Notes: a model not told the origin generated them from the sequence alone. A stretch of DNA of 64,000 bases from Rhododendron vialii (GCF_030253575.1 NC_080557.1:17088001-17152000); one strand, 5' to 3'; shown: positions 32,958-45,639, counted from the first letter of the stretch. Program-made: numbers and translations.

Positions 32958-35900
32958 ATGTCCATCCAGCAACAAAATACGGATGCCAACAATGGTTCTG
33001 GTAATCTTTGGATTTCTAATTGATGAAAATATGTTTTTTAGTTCGTTACCTCTTTTGGCTATTATGGTGCTTATTTTTCTTCGCTGGCATGTGGGTAATT
33101 TTGCATGTAGGGTGAATTAGAAATGTTTGCAAGAGTAAATACGGACTGAAACTGATTCGAATGATTTTTTATTTTGATAGATAGTGATTTTGTGAACTAA
33201 ATGCGTATGCACACAAATGTTGGCTTGGAATGGTGGAAAGCTTTATTCAAAAATCCAAAAATGGTGGAAAGCAACTTCGGTTTGAAAATTGTTTATCTTT
33301 GCTGAAATCAGAATACTTGGTACATTTTTTTTTAACCATTTCAATTAAACAAAGTTCTTGCGTAAAGATTTTAACTGTATAATTTTTTTTTGATCAACCG
33401 GCGATTTCATTTCAAAGCCCGAAGGCATTACAAAGATTCCACCACAAGATACAGGACAGGAACAAACCAAAACTACCAAAGTCTAGACACAAGCATATGC
33501 ACTAGCAGGTTCTAGCTGCCGCTCTACGACACATACTGCAAAACAGACCTACAAAAATGTGGGGCATAGGGCCAGTCAAAGGTAGAGGATCCCAACCATA
33601 AGAATAAGCACAGATGAATTCATCAACAATCAACATACACGGGTGAGAAAGTCTCACTAAGGGGAACGAAAACCTCCACAGGGGAGAAATACTGAAAAAC
33701 TTCAACGGCCAATTTGGAGCCTAACTTTTGTTCAATGGTGAATTCCATAATATATATTCACTTATGCCTTCGGCTAAAATCAATATGATCTTCCTACATA
33801 TTTGGGTTACGGGTTCCTAGCTGATTATGAATACTGCAAGACCGTTTTATGTTTACACTTTACTCACAATTTCACTTCACGTATACAACAACCGGGGCTC
33901 GAAGCCTAACGTATTTCTGAGGCACTATACTTGTCTTTTGTTCTTGTGAGTTGAATATTTGCCAGCAGTTTTGGTGAAGGAAACTTTTGGTTTACTTGGC
34001 TGTAGTAGCATGTCCGATTTCAAATGCTTGACATTTTCGGTTGTTTGTTAGCCAATAATTTTTTATTTTATAATGTCACTGACTCTTTTGTGGAATCACT
34101 ACCACTTTTGGTGATTTGATATTTGTGTTTTCCAAGTATTGTGATTGATTTGGCTCCTTTATGCCCTGTTATTTTTTTCTTTATGATGTGGATGTTCTAA
34201 TCTTCGACAGTTCATTGCTTGTTAAAGACTGACAATTCCTATCGCTCCAACAAACAAAGTAAATAAGATCATTCAAAAGGAAGTGATGATGGTCCTAGGA
34301 TTACAGACTAAGAAAATTATTTCGAGTTTCAGTCTTCGATTAATGATGATATGTTCGTAGGGTCAGGATCTTGCCTTTATGACCTCTTATGCGCGGACCC
34401 CTCTACGAGCTGGAATTGCCACCAAAGGGATGGACATACGTCTTCTTCTGGTATATGGAGCTTTAGTATTTGCCTTTCTTGTATGGACCGTATCTTTCAT
34501 ATCTGTATGTTAGATTTTGTGTTATCTACATTGTTGGCATGCATATATTTTACATTCCATCTTACATCCCTTGAACCACTTGGAATTTTGTTTGCTCCAT
34601 CCCAATAGTAGAAGACACTGTGTAGACATTCAAGACAATAGAAGATAGAAATTGGGGAAGTCAATAACAAATAACTTGATCTATTTTTATCAGTAGCTGA
34701 AATAATGCTCTGAATGTTTTGATAGTATGGGAAGCTTTACATGTTGGAATTTGCCTGCGTAAGCCTTGATTTTACGTCTGGTGAAGTGAAACTAAGCGCA
34801 TGGTTCAGAACAAGTGTTTTCCTCAGAATATCTCTTATGATGCTAGCTAATGTGTTCGATTTGTTTAGACAGTTCATCTTAAGCGTCTCATTACGCTACT
34901 GATGTTGAACAAAAAGATCAAGTTCTTTTATTACAAGCATATGTTTATGCAGAGATCAAGTTCTCTGCATAAAAAGAATGGATAAGTCCTATTTTTCCTT
35001 CAGGAGCTAGGACCTATCAGACCTGTTGAATTCTTTTAGGACCATAAAATCCAATGTTCTAAATTTCGAGTCCAGGAAGTTCTATATGGTCATCATATTC
35101 CTTTGATTTATCCCCTTCGAAATATTCTATTCTTGTGATTTCTAAATCAAGTTAGGTTCTGTTTCTTCTGAATCACCCACATATTGCTTTAGTTAATTTT
35201 TGTGCATGCATGTGTGTGTTTTTAAGTTGGTTATTTCTGTGAATTTCCCAAGTACCAAAACACTAGGAAAACCATATAGTTTCATGATACTTTAACCCCC
35301 AACTTTTCATACGAAGTTGTTGTAAGACAATGTTAGCAATATGCAGGATTTTGATACCTGTGTCGTAACGACGTAACCTTTGAACCTAGGTACTTCCTTG
35401 GCATCCCCCTATACACTTTTTCTCTCTGAAAACGAACTACAAGATAGATACCAGTTTTAGATGCATGGTTTGATTCTCAAAAAAAGCACACCGTAGTGCA
35501 CATTTAGTTTATTACAATAAGTCACTGATACGCTATTGTTGTAATCTTAGTCTCGTGTTTTTGGGAAGTGATACAGCCGTTAGATTTTCATAAAACTATG
35601 TGCTTTTATGTTGGTGATCAATGTGTATCTACTGCATAATCCATGTCTTCATCAACCAGGTTCAAAGGGAAGGCTGAAGAATCTAATGTGTCAATCAGGA
35701 AACGGGATTTGTGCAGATTGTGGATCTTCCGATCCAAAATGGGTGTAAGTGTCATGTTGTAATAGCTTTCCACTCACTATCTGGTCCTTATGATTAATTA
35801 GCATGAAAAGTTCAATTTTCCAATCAGTTTCTATCTTGTCTCTGTGTTGTTTGTGTGTGTGTGGGTGACTCCCACGATCACCCAAGAATTGGTATGCTTT

Positions 35901-36921
35901 TCGTTTTGCTCAATGACTTGGCAAGCTTATGTTTTCTTATTATTGCATCATTTGGTGCATTCCAGGTCTCTAAGCCTTGGAGTGTTTATATGTATCAAGT
36001 GTTCTGGAGTACATAGAAGCCTTGGAGTACATATATCAAAGGTATGGCATCCATGTCTTCAATTATAATCATATGCGGTCTGGTACAGACTTCTAATGGG
36101 AAAGTATCTGAATTTGAACGGGGTTATATCGAGGCATGATGAACACAAGAATTTTCATTTTTACTTTTCTTTTAACCATGAAACCATTATAGTTGGTCAA
36201 ACAAGTAATAGCACGTCCTACGGAATAAAAAAATTTCGTATTCCATATTCTATGAAGCCGATCTGATTTGTCATCATAGTGTTCACTTCAACCAATGAGA
36301 GAGATGTGAACAGCTCAGGAAGTCGCAGATAAAATCCTAAGTGCATTGCCAGATTTCATAAACACTCTTGGTCACAACTCTAATTTGGAAATTCTAATAA
36401 GTGATGCGTTCTGCATGCTGGATCTTCTATGTTTCCATGTTTTTCGCAAAAGCATGCTGATCCCAATATTCTGAGGAGCTGAGCATCTTCTATTTGCTAG
36501 GAGAAAGGTTTTCCTATGTAGAGGCCTTGTGCAGTAAACCCCATACGGACGGAATGAAGGATAATTTAGTCATCAATAGATTTTCTGAGATATGAGTTAT
36601 ATGATCCAGCGAGGATATTTATGTTACAATAGGTCAGCGAGATATCAAAGCTCATGGAGCCTTGGTGAGTGCTAATAGTGATAGTGAAAGAACACCATCT
36701 GTTTTCGTTTTCCTTAAAAGAACACTCTCAAATTGAAAAGGAAGATGCTAACTGCCAATACAATACAAGTGAGCAAATTAATCTTCAAAATTGAATCTTT
36801 ATCATGCATCGCAATGCACACTAAAAAGTTGTTTGATGAATTACATCCTGAAGCTTCTTTCTGCATTGCAGTCTGAGCAATCAAAAAAATATTCTGTCAT
36901 TTCACCAAGGAAGTTGTTGCA

Positions 36922-36958
<37 letters not shown>

Positions 36959-39900
36959 ACATAGAGCTAGAGGTGGCAGTGAAGAAGAAGATGAGGGAGA
37001 GTTGTATAAGATAGTACACCTAGGTTCAAGGAAAAAATGACCTCGAAGTCCTCCTCAGGAAATTGGTCATTAACATGTTTCAAAAAAACCGGAAGTTATG
37101 TGGGGAGGGATGGAGAATGCTGCTGTTCCTATTCTTTTCCTGCTTGTCTATTTTTTTCCCCCTGTTGATTGATGGAGTTGGTTATTATGACATTGTGTGG
37201 CAGAATATTGGTATATTATGCTCACAAGATGAGTTTATTAGTTATCTGATGTTTATGCCGTAGGTTTTGTCAGTAAATCTAGATGAATGGACAGATGAAC
37301 AAGTGGATACTTTGGTAGATATGGGTGGAAACGATGCAGCAAATTTGAAGTTTGAAGCTTGTATTCCAGATAATTTGAGAAAACCAAAACCAGATTCCTC
37401 TATAGAGGAGCGCTCCGATTATATTAGGTAAACAAGTACTGTGCATGTCAGAAACTTTGTATAGGCATCAAATATACCATTCTGAATCAGAAATTCCACT
37501 TTTCTATTACGCAGGAGGAAATATGAGCTGCATCAATTTTTGCACTCGGATGAACTGTTGTCATGTCCGTATCCATATCCTGGTTTTTGTTCATCATCTT
37601 CCCGCTGTGGCAACAGTTGTGGTTCAGCCCTGGATAAGAAACATTCTGAGAAGCAAACAGCCGGTGGCCACCGGATCCATGGTCTTGGGCAAGCCTTTCG
37701 GAATAGCTGGAGAAGGAAGGAGTCAGAGCACAAGGCCACTAAGAAGAGTAACTCATTGGTAGATATTATCTTTGATGAATAATTTTTTGTTTTTAACACA
37801 AGATTACTTAACGGGCCTTTAGGTGCTGTTTCTTAAAGGGAGTTGCCACCAACAAAATTATACAAATGGGCTCTTGTTAAATCTGCTACAATGAAATTGA
37901 AGTTGAAAATTTTCTGTGTTAAGAAATTTGAGAAAATAACAATTTTCTAATGGTTTTGTTCGGAAATAGGGTCATGGAATTACATTGGAGTTTGTTTAAC
38001 TTGTAATGTGAAATTATTTTCAAGGATCTTTCAAAATGATTTTAAATTCCTCTTGGAGGAGAGACATCCCTGGCTGTGTTTGGCATTGGAATGTGTCAAG
38101 TAAGGCCATTTTTTCACCACCTAAAGAGGTTGGTTTGACTTGGATGCTCACCTTACTTCTGTAATTTACTATTTTATAGGCAGGTATGATCGAATTTGTC
38201 GGGTTGATAAAGGTCAATGTGGTCCGAGGTACAAACCTAGCTGTCAGGGACATAGTGACCAGTGATCCTTATGTCATCCTCTCATTGGGACACCAAGTAA
38301 TCTTCTTTCTTTGTTGCAGTCCTTTGCATTATTCTATGCAGAAATGAGATTAAGACAGCTAATGCTGTCAAGGGATTGAAATTTTTTCTGTAAACTTGTT
38401 GCAGTCAGTGAAGACGCGAGTCATCAAGAACAACCTCAACCCAGTCTGGAATGAACAGCTAATGTTATCAATTCCACAAACCATTCCGCCTTTAAAGATG
38501 GTAAGCCTGTTCATCAAAGAAAACCTAATTTGCTATGTCATTCAGAGAAAACCAATTTTTTACTCACATGATCAATTGTTGCACTTCGTCTAATACACAA
38601 ACACGTCATTGTTAGCATGCTTTTCTGCTTCAGATGTGCCCTTTCATGCAATTATTTGTCCTAGTTGATACTTATTGAAGATAGCCAGTGATACCTTTCT
38701 CGGCCTTTTGGCTAATATCAAGAAGATAGCCAGTGACTTTTGCTTGCGCAGTAAACTTGTATAAGATTTTTTGTGGCTAATTCTCTACATTAGTGTTTGG
38801 TTTTCATGTTTCTAGTACTTGTCATCTTGGTGACGAGAATTCTCCTTCCGGTTGCAAATCTTGGCATTGAGATCCACTTTTTGTCGTTGCAAAATAAGGC
38901 ATTCATAGTATGATGCAAAAATCAATTGTTTGGCAAGATAAGTATATCTAAACATAGTGTATATAGTCGAAGAGTAAGAGTAAGAATACGTTACATGGAC
39001 ACGGGTACGGGTACGGGAATCGGGTGTGGGTACATATCTATGGGTCCGACACCTCAAAGTTGAAAATAGAGCATTCGGGAATATGTATCCGAAATTGGAT
39101 ACGGGCTCTGGGTTACGCCACCTAATATATATGTTTATATTTTTTATTTTTAAATAGGAATATATTTATAGTTTTAAATAAAATATTTGACATCCAGTTG
39201 AATTATTAAATGAATTTAAAAGTATTAAGTAAATAACATAATGTTTATGTTTTGTTAGGGGTAAAACTCAAATGGTAAACAATTAGAGGATAAAGAATTG
39301 AGTGTCAAACTAAATGTGTGTGTGTATATGTATAGAGTAAAAAATTCAAAATTGGGATATATATTTGTACCTCTAACTTTTCATTCAGACTTTAGGACCC
39401 GGAGTGGGCCCCACACAGTGATCTGTGCACAATCCGTGTACAAAACATCTATGTCGAGACTTTCTGTTCTTAAAATATAGAGATTTTAGACTGAACCCTG
39501 TTTCGCTTAACTTTTAGCACATTTTGGAGGTTGTCCTTATTAAAAAAAAATTTCTTGTTCGTTAGTTTTGTGCCAAACTTTTGTGGATTATTGATTCATT
39601 TCGATGAGAGAATCAGAAAATTAATTTTTTTTATTACTTTTACCCAAATATTTTTGAAAATATCCACTTTTAAGCCCAAAAAAAAAAAAAAGCCAACTTT
39701 TTTTAATTTTTTTTGAAAAGTGATTATTTTCAAAATATTTGGGTAAAAGTCAATTTTTTATTTTTCCGATTCGTATTGACAAGACGAATTTGAAAACCTA
39801 AAACGTGAGGTACATATCTGATTAACGCAAAAAAAATTTTTTTGAAAAAGGACAAAATAAAAAAGGAATAGATTTTTTTTTATTATAAGAAGGGAATTGA

Positions 39901-42900
39901 TTTCTATACTTCCCATTTTACCAAATATACTCCTTTTTTGTCTTTATTTGATGTGAATTTACTCTATTGCTCCTTAATGAGTGAAAAAGTGAATTTATGA
40001 TAGGCTGAAAAAGTAAATTCACGTGAATAAGGATAAAAAAGAAAATGTATGTGGTAAAAATGGAAGTGTAGAAATCAATTCCCAATAAAAAAAAGCTTCT
40101 ATAAAGTTCTAAAACCTAACATGTGAAGTTGAAAAGGCAAAAGCTGTCTTTAAAATGCGGTTTCCCTCCCTCCATCCCTCCCTCCCCCCTTTCTCTCTTT
40201 AACCCAACTATATTATAAACCCTCTCATCTTTTGGAGCAGCTGTTGCTTGCTGTAATCTGCTGCGATGAAGATGATCTTCTTCTTCGAACTTCCTCGTCT
40301 TTGATTTCTTTGAAACCTTCTCCGGATGATCTTATTGTTCCAACGTGTCTGATTTTCAGCCACCGCTCCCGGTACAGATCCCACACCCGCACCACCCATG
40401 TCGGTACTTCACCAAAACTCGCGGATTCGTGTATCAGAAAGACCACTCTTGGTGGGTATTTCATCATTAAAAACTTGTGATTTTGCAAAAAAAAATTATG
40501 TACATCTATAGATAATAACTGGGATATTTTATTACGGATTCAGACATTTAAAATGACGAAAAAATTAAAATGAAAGATTAGGGTGAATAGAGAAGGCTAA
40601 CTAGATATATTTACATTTGTCTTCGGTATCAAAGGTGTTAGCTCCCTCCCCCTAATCCAAAGTACAGAAATTTATGCTTTCACTGGCACTAGAATATTTC
40701 TGGAGATAGAAATAAGGACGTATGGAATGTAATTTCTATCAAACTCCGGTGAGGGCTGGGAATTATCTTGACAAATTAGCTATGGAGATATGAACTAGAG
40801 GTGGTTTAAGATAGGACAGAACCATGTAGTCAGTGATGGAAAAGGGTTTGCCAAAAAATTACTTCAGGGTTTCACATTTAGAAGTTCAAATATGCTTTTA
40901 TATTTGAGAGCATCAAATTTTTAATAGCAAGTCATGAAGGTCTTCTATGGATCTTTTGGACTCAGTTGGCCTCATTTTCATGTATGCACATTTAATCTCT
41001 CCAAAATAGAGTTCCAATCTCTTTAATGACTGTAGAATCGGATCAAGATCGTAGACCTTTCACTTCGTGGTTCACTTTTTTATTCTGGGAGATTTCTTCC
41101 TATTGAACTTCGATTTTTGCTGGTCTAACTATAAAACTGTTGCTTGTAATGAAATATGCATCATATCATTGGTCAATGTCATATGAATTTTCTGGCTGCA
41201 TCAAATGGTGCTTTGGTTTTACCACGTTCGATGTGAATGATACATTCTGGCAGGCATGTTGCCTAATTGCATATTAAATTCCTATCATACACTGTAGGTA
41301 AGTTTGTTTTGCACTAGCTATCATTTACTCCTTCATGGAATATCATAAAGGTGTGTTGAGCGTTGCAGTGAGGAGACAGAACAGATGGGAGCCTGTATTA
41401 AACTTGATGCTAATTGCTAAAGGGGGGGCCTATATTAAACTTGAGCTAAAAGGTAGACATTAGGCCATCCACAGTGGTATAATCAAAAGCCAATTGTCTT
41501 TAAAGTTAACAATGTTGGTGCAAAAGGTGGCTCACAATAGTATAATCAAACTTAGCAACATCCTTAGAAATAATCAAATTTTGGGCTTTGGATAATCAAA
41601 ACTAGCAACCTTTTTCAATAATCAAAATTTGTGGACTCCACGTCACATAAGTTAACTAGTTCCAAAATTTGTATACACGCGTGTTTCAATTGGTATTTTT
41701 TTCTTCTCTTCTTCGCATACTCTATATCTTCTTCACTTTACCTACAAACTATTTCTCTTTCTTTCCCTCAAAAAGTGAAGCTCATATCTTTCGATCATTT
41801 ACAATTCAACCTATCATCGCAGGATTAAGGTATTTCACTTTTCTTTTCTGTTTCTATTTTTTTCCCCCAAAAAAATCTATAATAGGAGGGAAGAAAGTCA
41901 CCGTTTTTTTCCAAAAATTAAGAGAGGAAATCGATATATTTTTGCCAAAAAAAAATTGTAAATGGAGGGAAGTGAATGACAGAAAACAGAGGGGGAGAGA
42001 GAGTGAAATTGTAGTGGACCCTTATTTTGGTTATGGACTAGAAGTGACCATTGTGAAGCTCAATATTGTTAAGCTTAGCAACCTCTTAAGTAAATAATCA
42101 AAAGCTGATGTGTCAACTTTTGGTTATCCTTTTTTGATTATATCATTGTGGATGGCCTTAGACAACATTTTTTTCTTTTACACAACGGTTACAGACAAAA
42201 GGAAAGCATGAGATAGACCTTCATCTCCCGAATTTGACTCCATATAAAACCTAGCATTGCCCAACCTAGTCGTCAAACGTCCAACCCCCAAAACTTCATT
42301 GCTTGAGTCTTCAACATCATCTGCCTCATGATATTAGTTGGGAATATCAATCCCCGCGTGGAATGGCGTCAGGGGCTCGTGTACCTTCGAATGATCCGGA
42401 GGCGGTATATGAACCGGAGGCGGTATATGAACCGGAGGCGGTGGGGCCACTCGGCCCTGGTCCCCGTGGTGGTGGTGTCCGAGATAACCAAAAACACATG
42501 AAATAGTCCTCAAACCGGAGAGCTTAAGTAGTGGTCGTGGCGTCAAGTAGCATCGAGCACAACACCATCCAAGTCATCCACTCCTGCGATAGCGAAGTGG
42601 GAACCGTGACAACAAAGATCGGAGTCGGCGGATGCAGTGGTGGTTGGAGTGTGCAAAGGTCACAGCCAGGGTCACAACTGTGACCCAAAAGCACGGATGA
42701 GAGGAGACCCTTGTTGTGACCCTTGGACTCTCCAACCACCACCACATCCGCTGACTCCGGTCTTTGTTGTCGCGGTTCCCACCCCGCTGTCACAGGGGTG
42801 GATGATGGAGTGCTTTGTGCTACTTGTCGTCACGACGCTACTCAAGCTCTCCGGAGCAATTTTGAGGGCTTTTTCACGTGCTTTTGGTTATCTCGAACAC

Positions 42901-44271
42901 CACTACCACGGGAACCAGGGCCAAGCAGCGCCACCGCCCTCGGTTCATCCACCGTCCCCGGTTCATCCACCGTCCCCGGTTCATCCACCATCTCCGGTTC
43001 ATCTGGAGGTACACGAGCCCTTGGCGCCATTCCACGCGGGGATTGATATTTCCAACTGGTATCATGGGGCAGAGGATGTTGAAGACTGCGTAAATCAGGC
43101 CATGGGGGTTTGACGACTAGGTTTGACAATGCTAGGTTTTATATGGAGTCAAATTCAGAAGATGAAGTTCTAAAGTTGGCCTTGCGGTGAGGAGACAGAA
43201 CAAAGGAATTGGGGGCAGTTCTCAACATGAGACATATAGTACCATTTTCATGGCTTTTCACAAGATCGCATAATCATCATCAGGTGTACCATTTTATATG
43301 TTCCCTTTCACTTTTTTTCTGGAACATCCAGTTTAGTTCTCCTTTATGTTTTTCGGAGAAGGGTTGATTTTCTTTGGGAGGGGTAAAATGAGCACAGACT
43401 ATCCTTTGACCTTATTTATTAAAAAGTGGTTGTCCTCGCATTCAAGTCTTCTTTTGTTAAAATTTGCATGAACTTTTTCCATCTTTGTATTTCCACCATG
43501 CATCAAACAACTATATCAACTAAAATTTTGATTTTTCTCTCCTCCCAATCCTTCCCAAAAGAAGAAAACAACAGAATCAACCATTAGAAAGAAACTATAT
43601 TATACATAGCTTTTCTCTTTCTTTTCTATTATTATTATAATATATATAGTAACCAAAAGATCAAGAAGCTTCATCAACACTGGGGCATGCCCCTGAACAC
43701 AGAAAACAATCAAAGGGCAGGCCTACGCCATCTCTCAGAACAAACAGACCAGGACTAAATCCAGACAAGCTCAATTATTCATCCTAAACACTTTAGATGA
43801 AAGCAGCCATTTTCACTTAGCTTCCTGTTCTGAGCATTGAACTTTAGAGAAGACCACCTACTCAACTACATATCTATGTTAAATCGTACTAACATTCAAA
43901 ATTGACAATATGATGGTCAGAAGCTTTGCTTTGTAACCTTTAAGTCTTTAACAATGTTTAGTAAGGACATCTTGAATGGTTATTTCCAGCTCGTGTACGA
44001 CAAGGATACATTCAAACCCGATGATTTTATGGGGGATGCTGAGATTGACATTCAGCCCTTGGTCTCTGCTGCCAAAGCCTCTGAGATTTCCTCAATCAGG
44101 GAACCTATGCAGCTTGGAAGTTGGGTAGCAAGCAAAGATAACACTCTGGTACGAGATGGTATCATCACCTTCGTAGACGGGAAAGTAAAACAAGAAATCT
44201 CCCTAAGGCTGCAGAATGTTGAAAAGGGAACGCTTGACATCGAGCTTGAATGTGTTCCCCTCACTCAATAG
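32958..44271 (+). CDS. AGD11: ARF-GAP with C2 domain, AGD11/AGD12-type (eight exons, 368 aa)
   Basis: Exons 32958-33000, 35660-35744, 35966-36041, 37264-37427, 37515-37758, 38180-38296, 38405-38500 and 43990-44271 join in frame (1107 nt). The ArfGAP zinc finger is CX2CX16CX2C (C32, C35, C52, C55), with the catalytic arginine finger R60 in [10 protein letters not shown] Ser/Cys- and Lys-rich linker (about 130-204) leads to a C2 domain (205-~310) with the Ca2+-binding aspartates D228, D233, D279, D281 and D287. The family stimulates GTP hydrolysis on ARF GTPases at membranes, with Ca2+/phospholipid binding through C2. The linker and C2 fit AGD11 best; AGD12 or AGD13 are alternatives. Exon 1 is short (14 codons) and is the least certain part. 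Intron 7 (5.5 kb) is swollen by transposons. Confidence 0.88.
33391..33720 (-). mobile_element. LINE 3' end in intron 1, antisense
   Basis: On the minus strand it ends TAATGCCTTCGGGCTTTGAA, then GGTTGATC and a poly(A) run (T-run on the plus strand). This is the typical 3' UTR of plant LINEs. A similar tail lies at 45640-45730. The 5' limit is a guess. Confidence 0.65.
34379..34513 (+). other. 44-codon frame with a hydrophobic segment, in intron 1 of the ARF-GAP gene
   Basis: It starts [19 protein letters not shown] and ends in a strongly hydrophobic run ([17 protein letters not shown]) before TAG. A possible acceptor (TTCGTAG) lies 20 bases upstream. It does not join exon 1 in frame. It could be an alternative exon, a separate small gene, or chance. 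I do not recognise it. Confidence 0.25.
38691..38722 (+). pseudogene. retroposed 5' fragment of U2 snRNA
   Basis: The 32 bases match the first 32 nt of U2 snRNA (ATACCTTTCTCGG...) with one difference (TAATATC for TAAGATC). It stops before the branch-site-pairing GUAGUA, so it cannot act in splicing. It is flanked by a direct repeat of GAAGATAGCCAGTG (38677-38690 and 38722-38735), as expected for LINE-mediated insertion of a cellular RNA. It lies in sense orientation in intron 7 of the ARF-GAP gene. Confidence 0.85.
39600..39800. repeat. A/T-rich foldback in ARF-GAP gene intron 7
   Basis: ACTTTTACCCAAATATTTTTGAAAATA on the left is answered by the complement TATTTTCAAAATATTTGGGT on the right. 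Probably part of a MITE; no borders were fixed. Confidence 0.55.
41463..42157. mobile_element. Harbinger-type MITE (695 bp) in intron 7
   Basis: Ends GGCCATCCACAGTGG and CATTGTGGATGGCC are inverted repeats with TTA on both sides (41460-41462 and 42158-42160). Both subterminal regions carry ATAATCAAAA motifs. No transposase domain was recognised, so it is non-autonomous. It is not closely similar to the full element at 24054. Confidence 0.88.
42219..43165. repeat. long inverted repeat (arms ~450 bp) in intron 7
   Basis: The two arms are reverse complements along their whole length, with a loop near 42690 (GGGTCACAACTGTGACCC is itself a hairpin). The outer ends share GAATTTGACTCCATATAAAA. Each arm holds an 18-bp minisatellite (about three copies at 42395-42440, four at 42940-43000). 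Read outward, both arms encode the same peptide pieces (VHEPL(T/A)PFHAGIDI), so they look like an inverted duplication of a once coding or element-derived segment. Transcribed with the host gene, the intron could fold into a long hairpin. Confidence 0.85.
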
Positions 44272-45182
44272 CCTGTCAACGGTAACTCTCTACAAATTCA
44301 ACCTATGGATGTCAAAGTTTCAAGTTCTTCACCTGCTGTAGTCTAGGAACAAATGGTTAGACCTGCATAGAGGTTTTTGTTTTGGTCTGTGTGTGTGGAA
44401 TATTTGCTTGCAATTGTTGTCACCATTCTTTTGATTCTTGGGTGGGGAATTCATTCATTGCCCGCCCGAAGGAAATCAGTTTATCCAAATGTAATTATTT
44501 TTGCCAGCAAGAATTGTTCATAACCTTAGACTGTCTCTTGATTTGTAAGACTTGTTGTATGTTTGAAAGAAGTGTGACTTAATTGACAAGTTTTCATCCA
44601 TTTGAGATATTCTGGCACTGTTAGCTATGTTCCTTCTGCAGATGAGTGATAGCATACGGGACATGTTTCATGAGAAGAAAAGACATTTGCGTTCATTTTC
44701 ATACGAGGTTGTTGTCACATATTAGAAGCATAAGAACAGGTATATATGGGCCGAACAAACGAAAAGTTAGCAAAAATTATTCCAGAAAGACCATCAGCTG
44801 CCTTGTCCTGCGGAAGAACAAACTTGGACGAAGGACGAGGTAATGCTTGTGCTGATCCCAAAAAAAAAAAACCACCTAATGGTTGGACGAAATTAGATAT
44901 TAATTGAACCTTATCGAACTTATATATATTTTTTAAAAAGGTAAGATTGCGACGAATGGACAATTTTTTTGTTAACAGTATTTGACAAGAAAATTTTGAA
45001 TTTTCAGCACCAAGCCTTTTCTTTGATAAGAAACTTTCTTTATAGTTCGGATTAATGTGTGCTACATAGCCCAAAATAAATATAACAAGAATGACTCATT
45101 ATTCACTCCATTCCGCATTGTCTAACGAAAAATGACACTTAAGGCGACCCTCCCTCTAGTTAAACTAGAAGATGTTTCACTG
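44272..45182. other. ARF-GAP gene 3' UTR, then intergenic DNA
   Basis: The first few hundred bases are probably the 3' UTR. No gene or clear element was seen up to 45182. Confidence 0.4.
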
Positions 45183-45607
45183 TGTGAAGCCCCCAAGTCT
45201 CCCCAAGTGAAGTCCCACATTGGTAGGTAACCTTTTGAGTTGCGTGGTTAAACTAAGGATTAGTAGGTTAGTTGACGTGAGTCGTTACAGTTGGTATCAC
45301 AGCACAATCTTGGTCTACATGGTGAGGGCCACCTCTAAGATCTGGTACGAGCCTGATGATGCGTTGTATAGAGCTCAGTGTCACACCATAACCACCAAGG
45401 AAATGTTGCTGGCCCAATGCAACGAGGACATTACGTCATAACGTGGGGAAGATTGTGAAGCCCCAAGTCTCCCCAATTCAAGTCCCACGTTGGTGGGTAA
45501 GGTACAATTGATGAAGAAATGCGTCGAGTTACTGTATAAGTTAAGGTTAACTTTCTGACTCATGTGGTTAGGCGCAGGTGGCAGGTTAGTTGTCGCAGGT
45601 CGTTACA
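45183..45607 (+). mobile_element. TRIM-like miniature LTR element
   Basis: Two short terminal repeats (45183-45289 and 45454-45607) start TGTGAAGCCCC and end GTCGTTACA. The left one is followed by a primer-binding site like that for tRNA-Met (TTGGTATCACAGC), and the right one is preceded by GTGGGGAAGA. The interior (~165 bp) codes for nothing. The right repeat is longer than the left by an insertion. No clear target duplication was found. Confidence 0.75.
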
Positions 45608-45639
45608 ACGGTCAAGCAATTGTAATTTCCAGTGTTCCT

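Noticed and set aside
38691-38722. A functional U2 snRNA gene
   Set aside because: Only 32 of roughly 190 bases are present, without the branch-site sequence, Sm site or the plant upstream sequence element.
42637-43129. 158-aa and 107-aa frames in intron 7 of the ARF-GAP gene
   Set aside because: They lie in the inverted repeat, exist in several frames on both strands, and show no domain; splice sites of the host gene skip the region.
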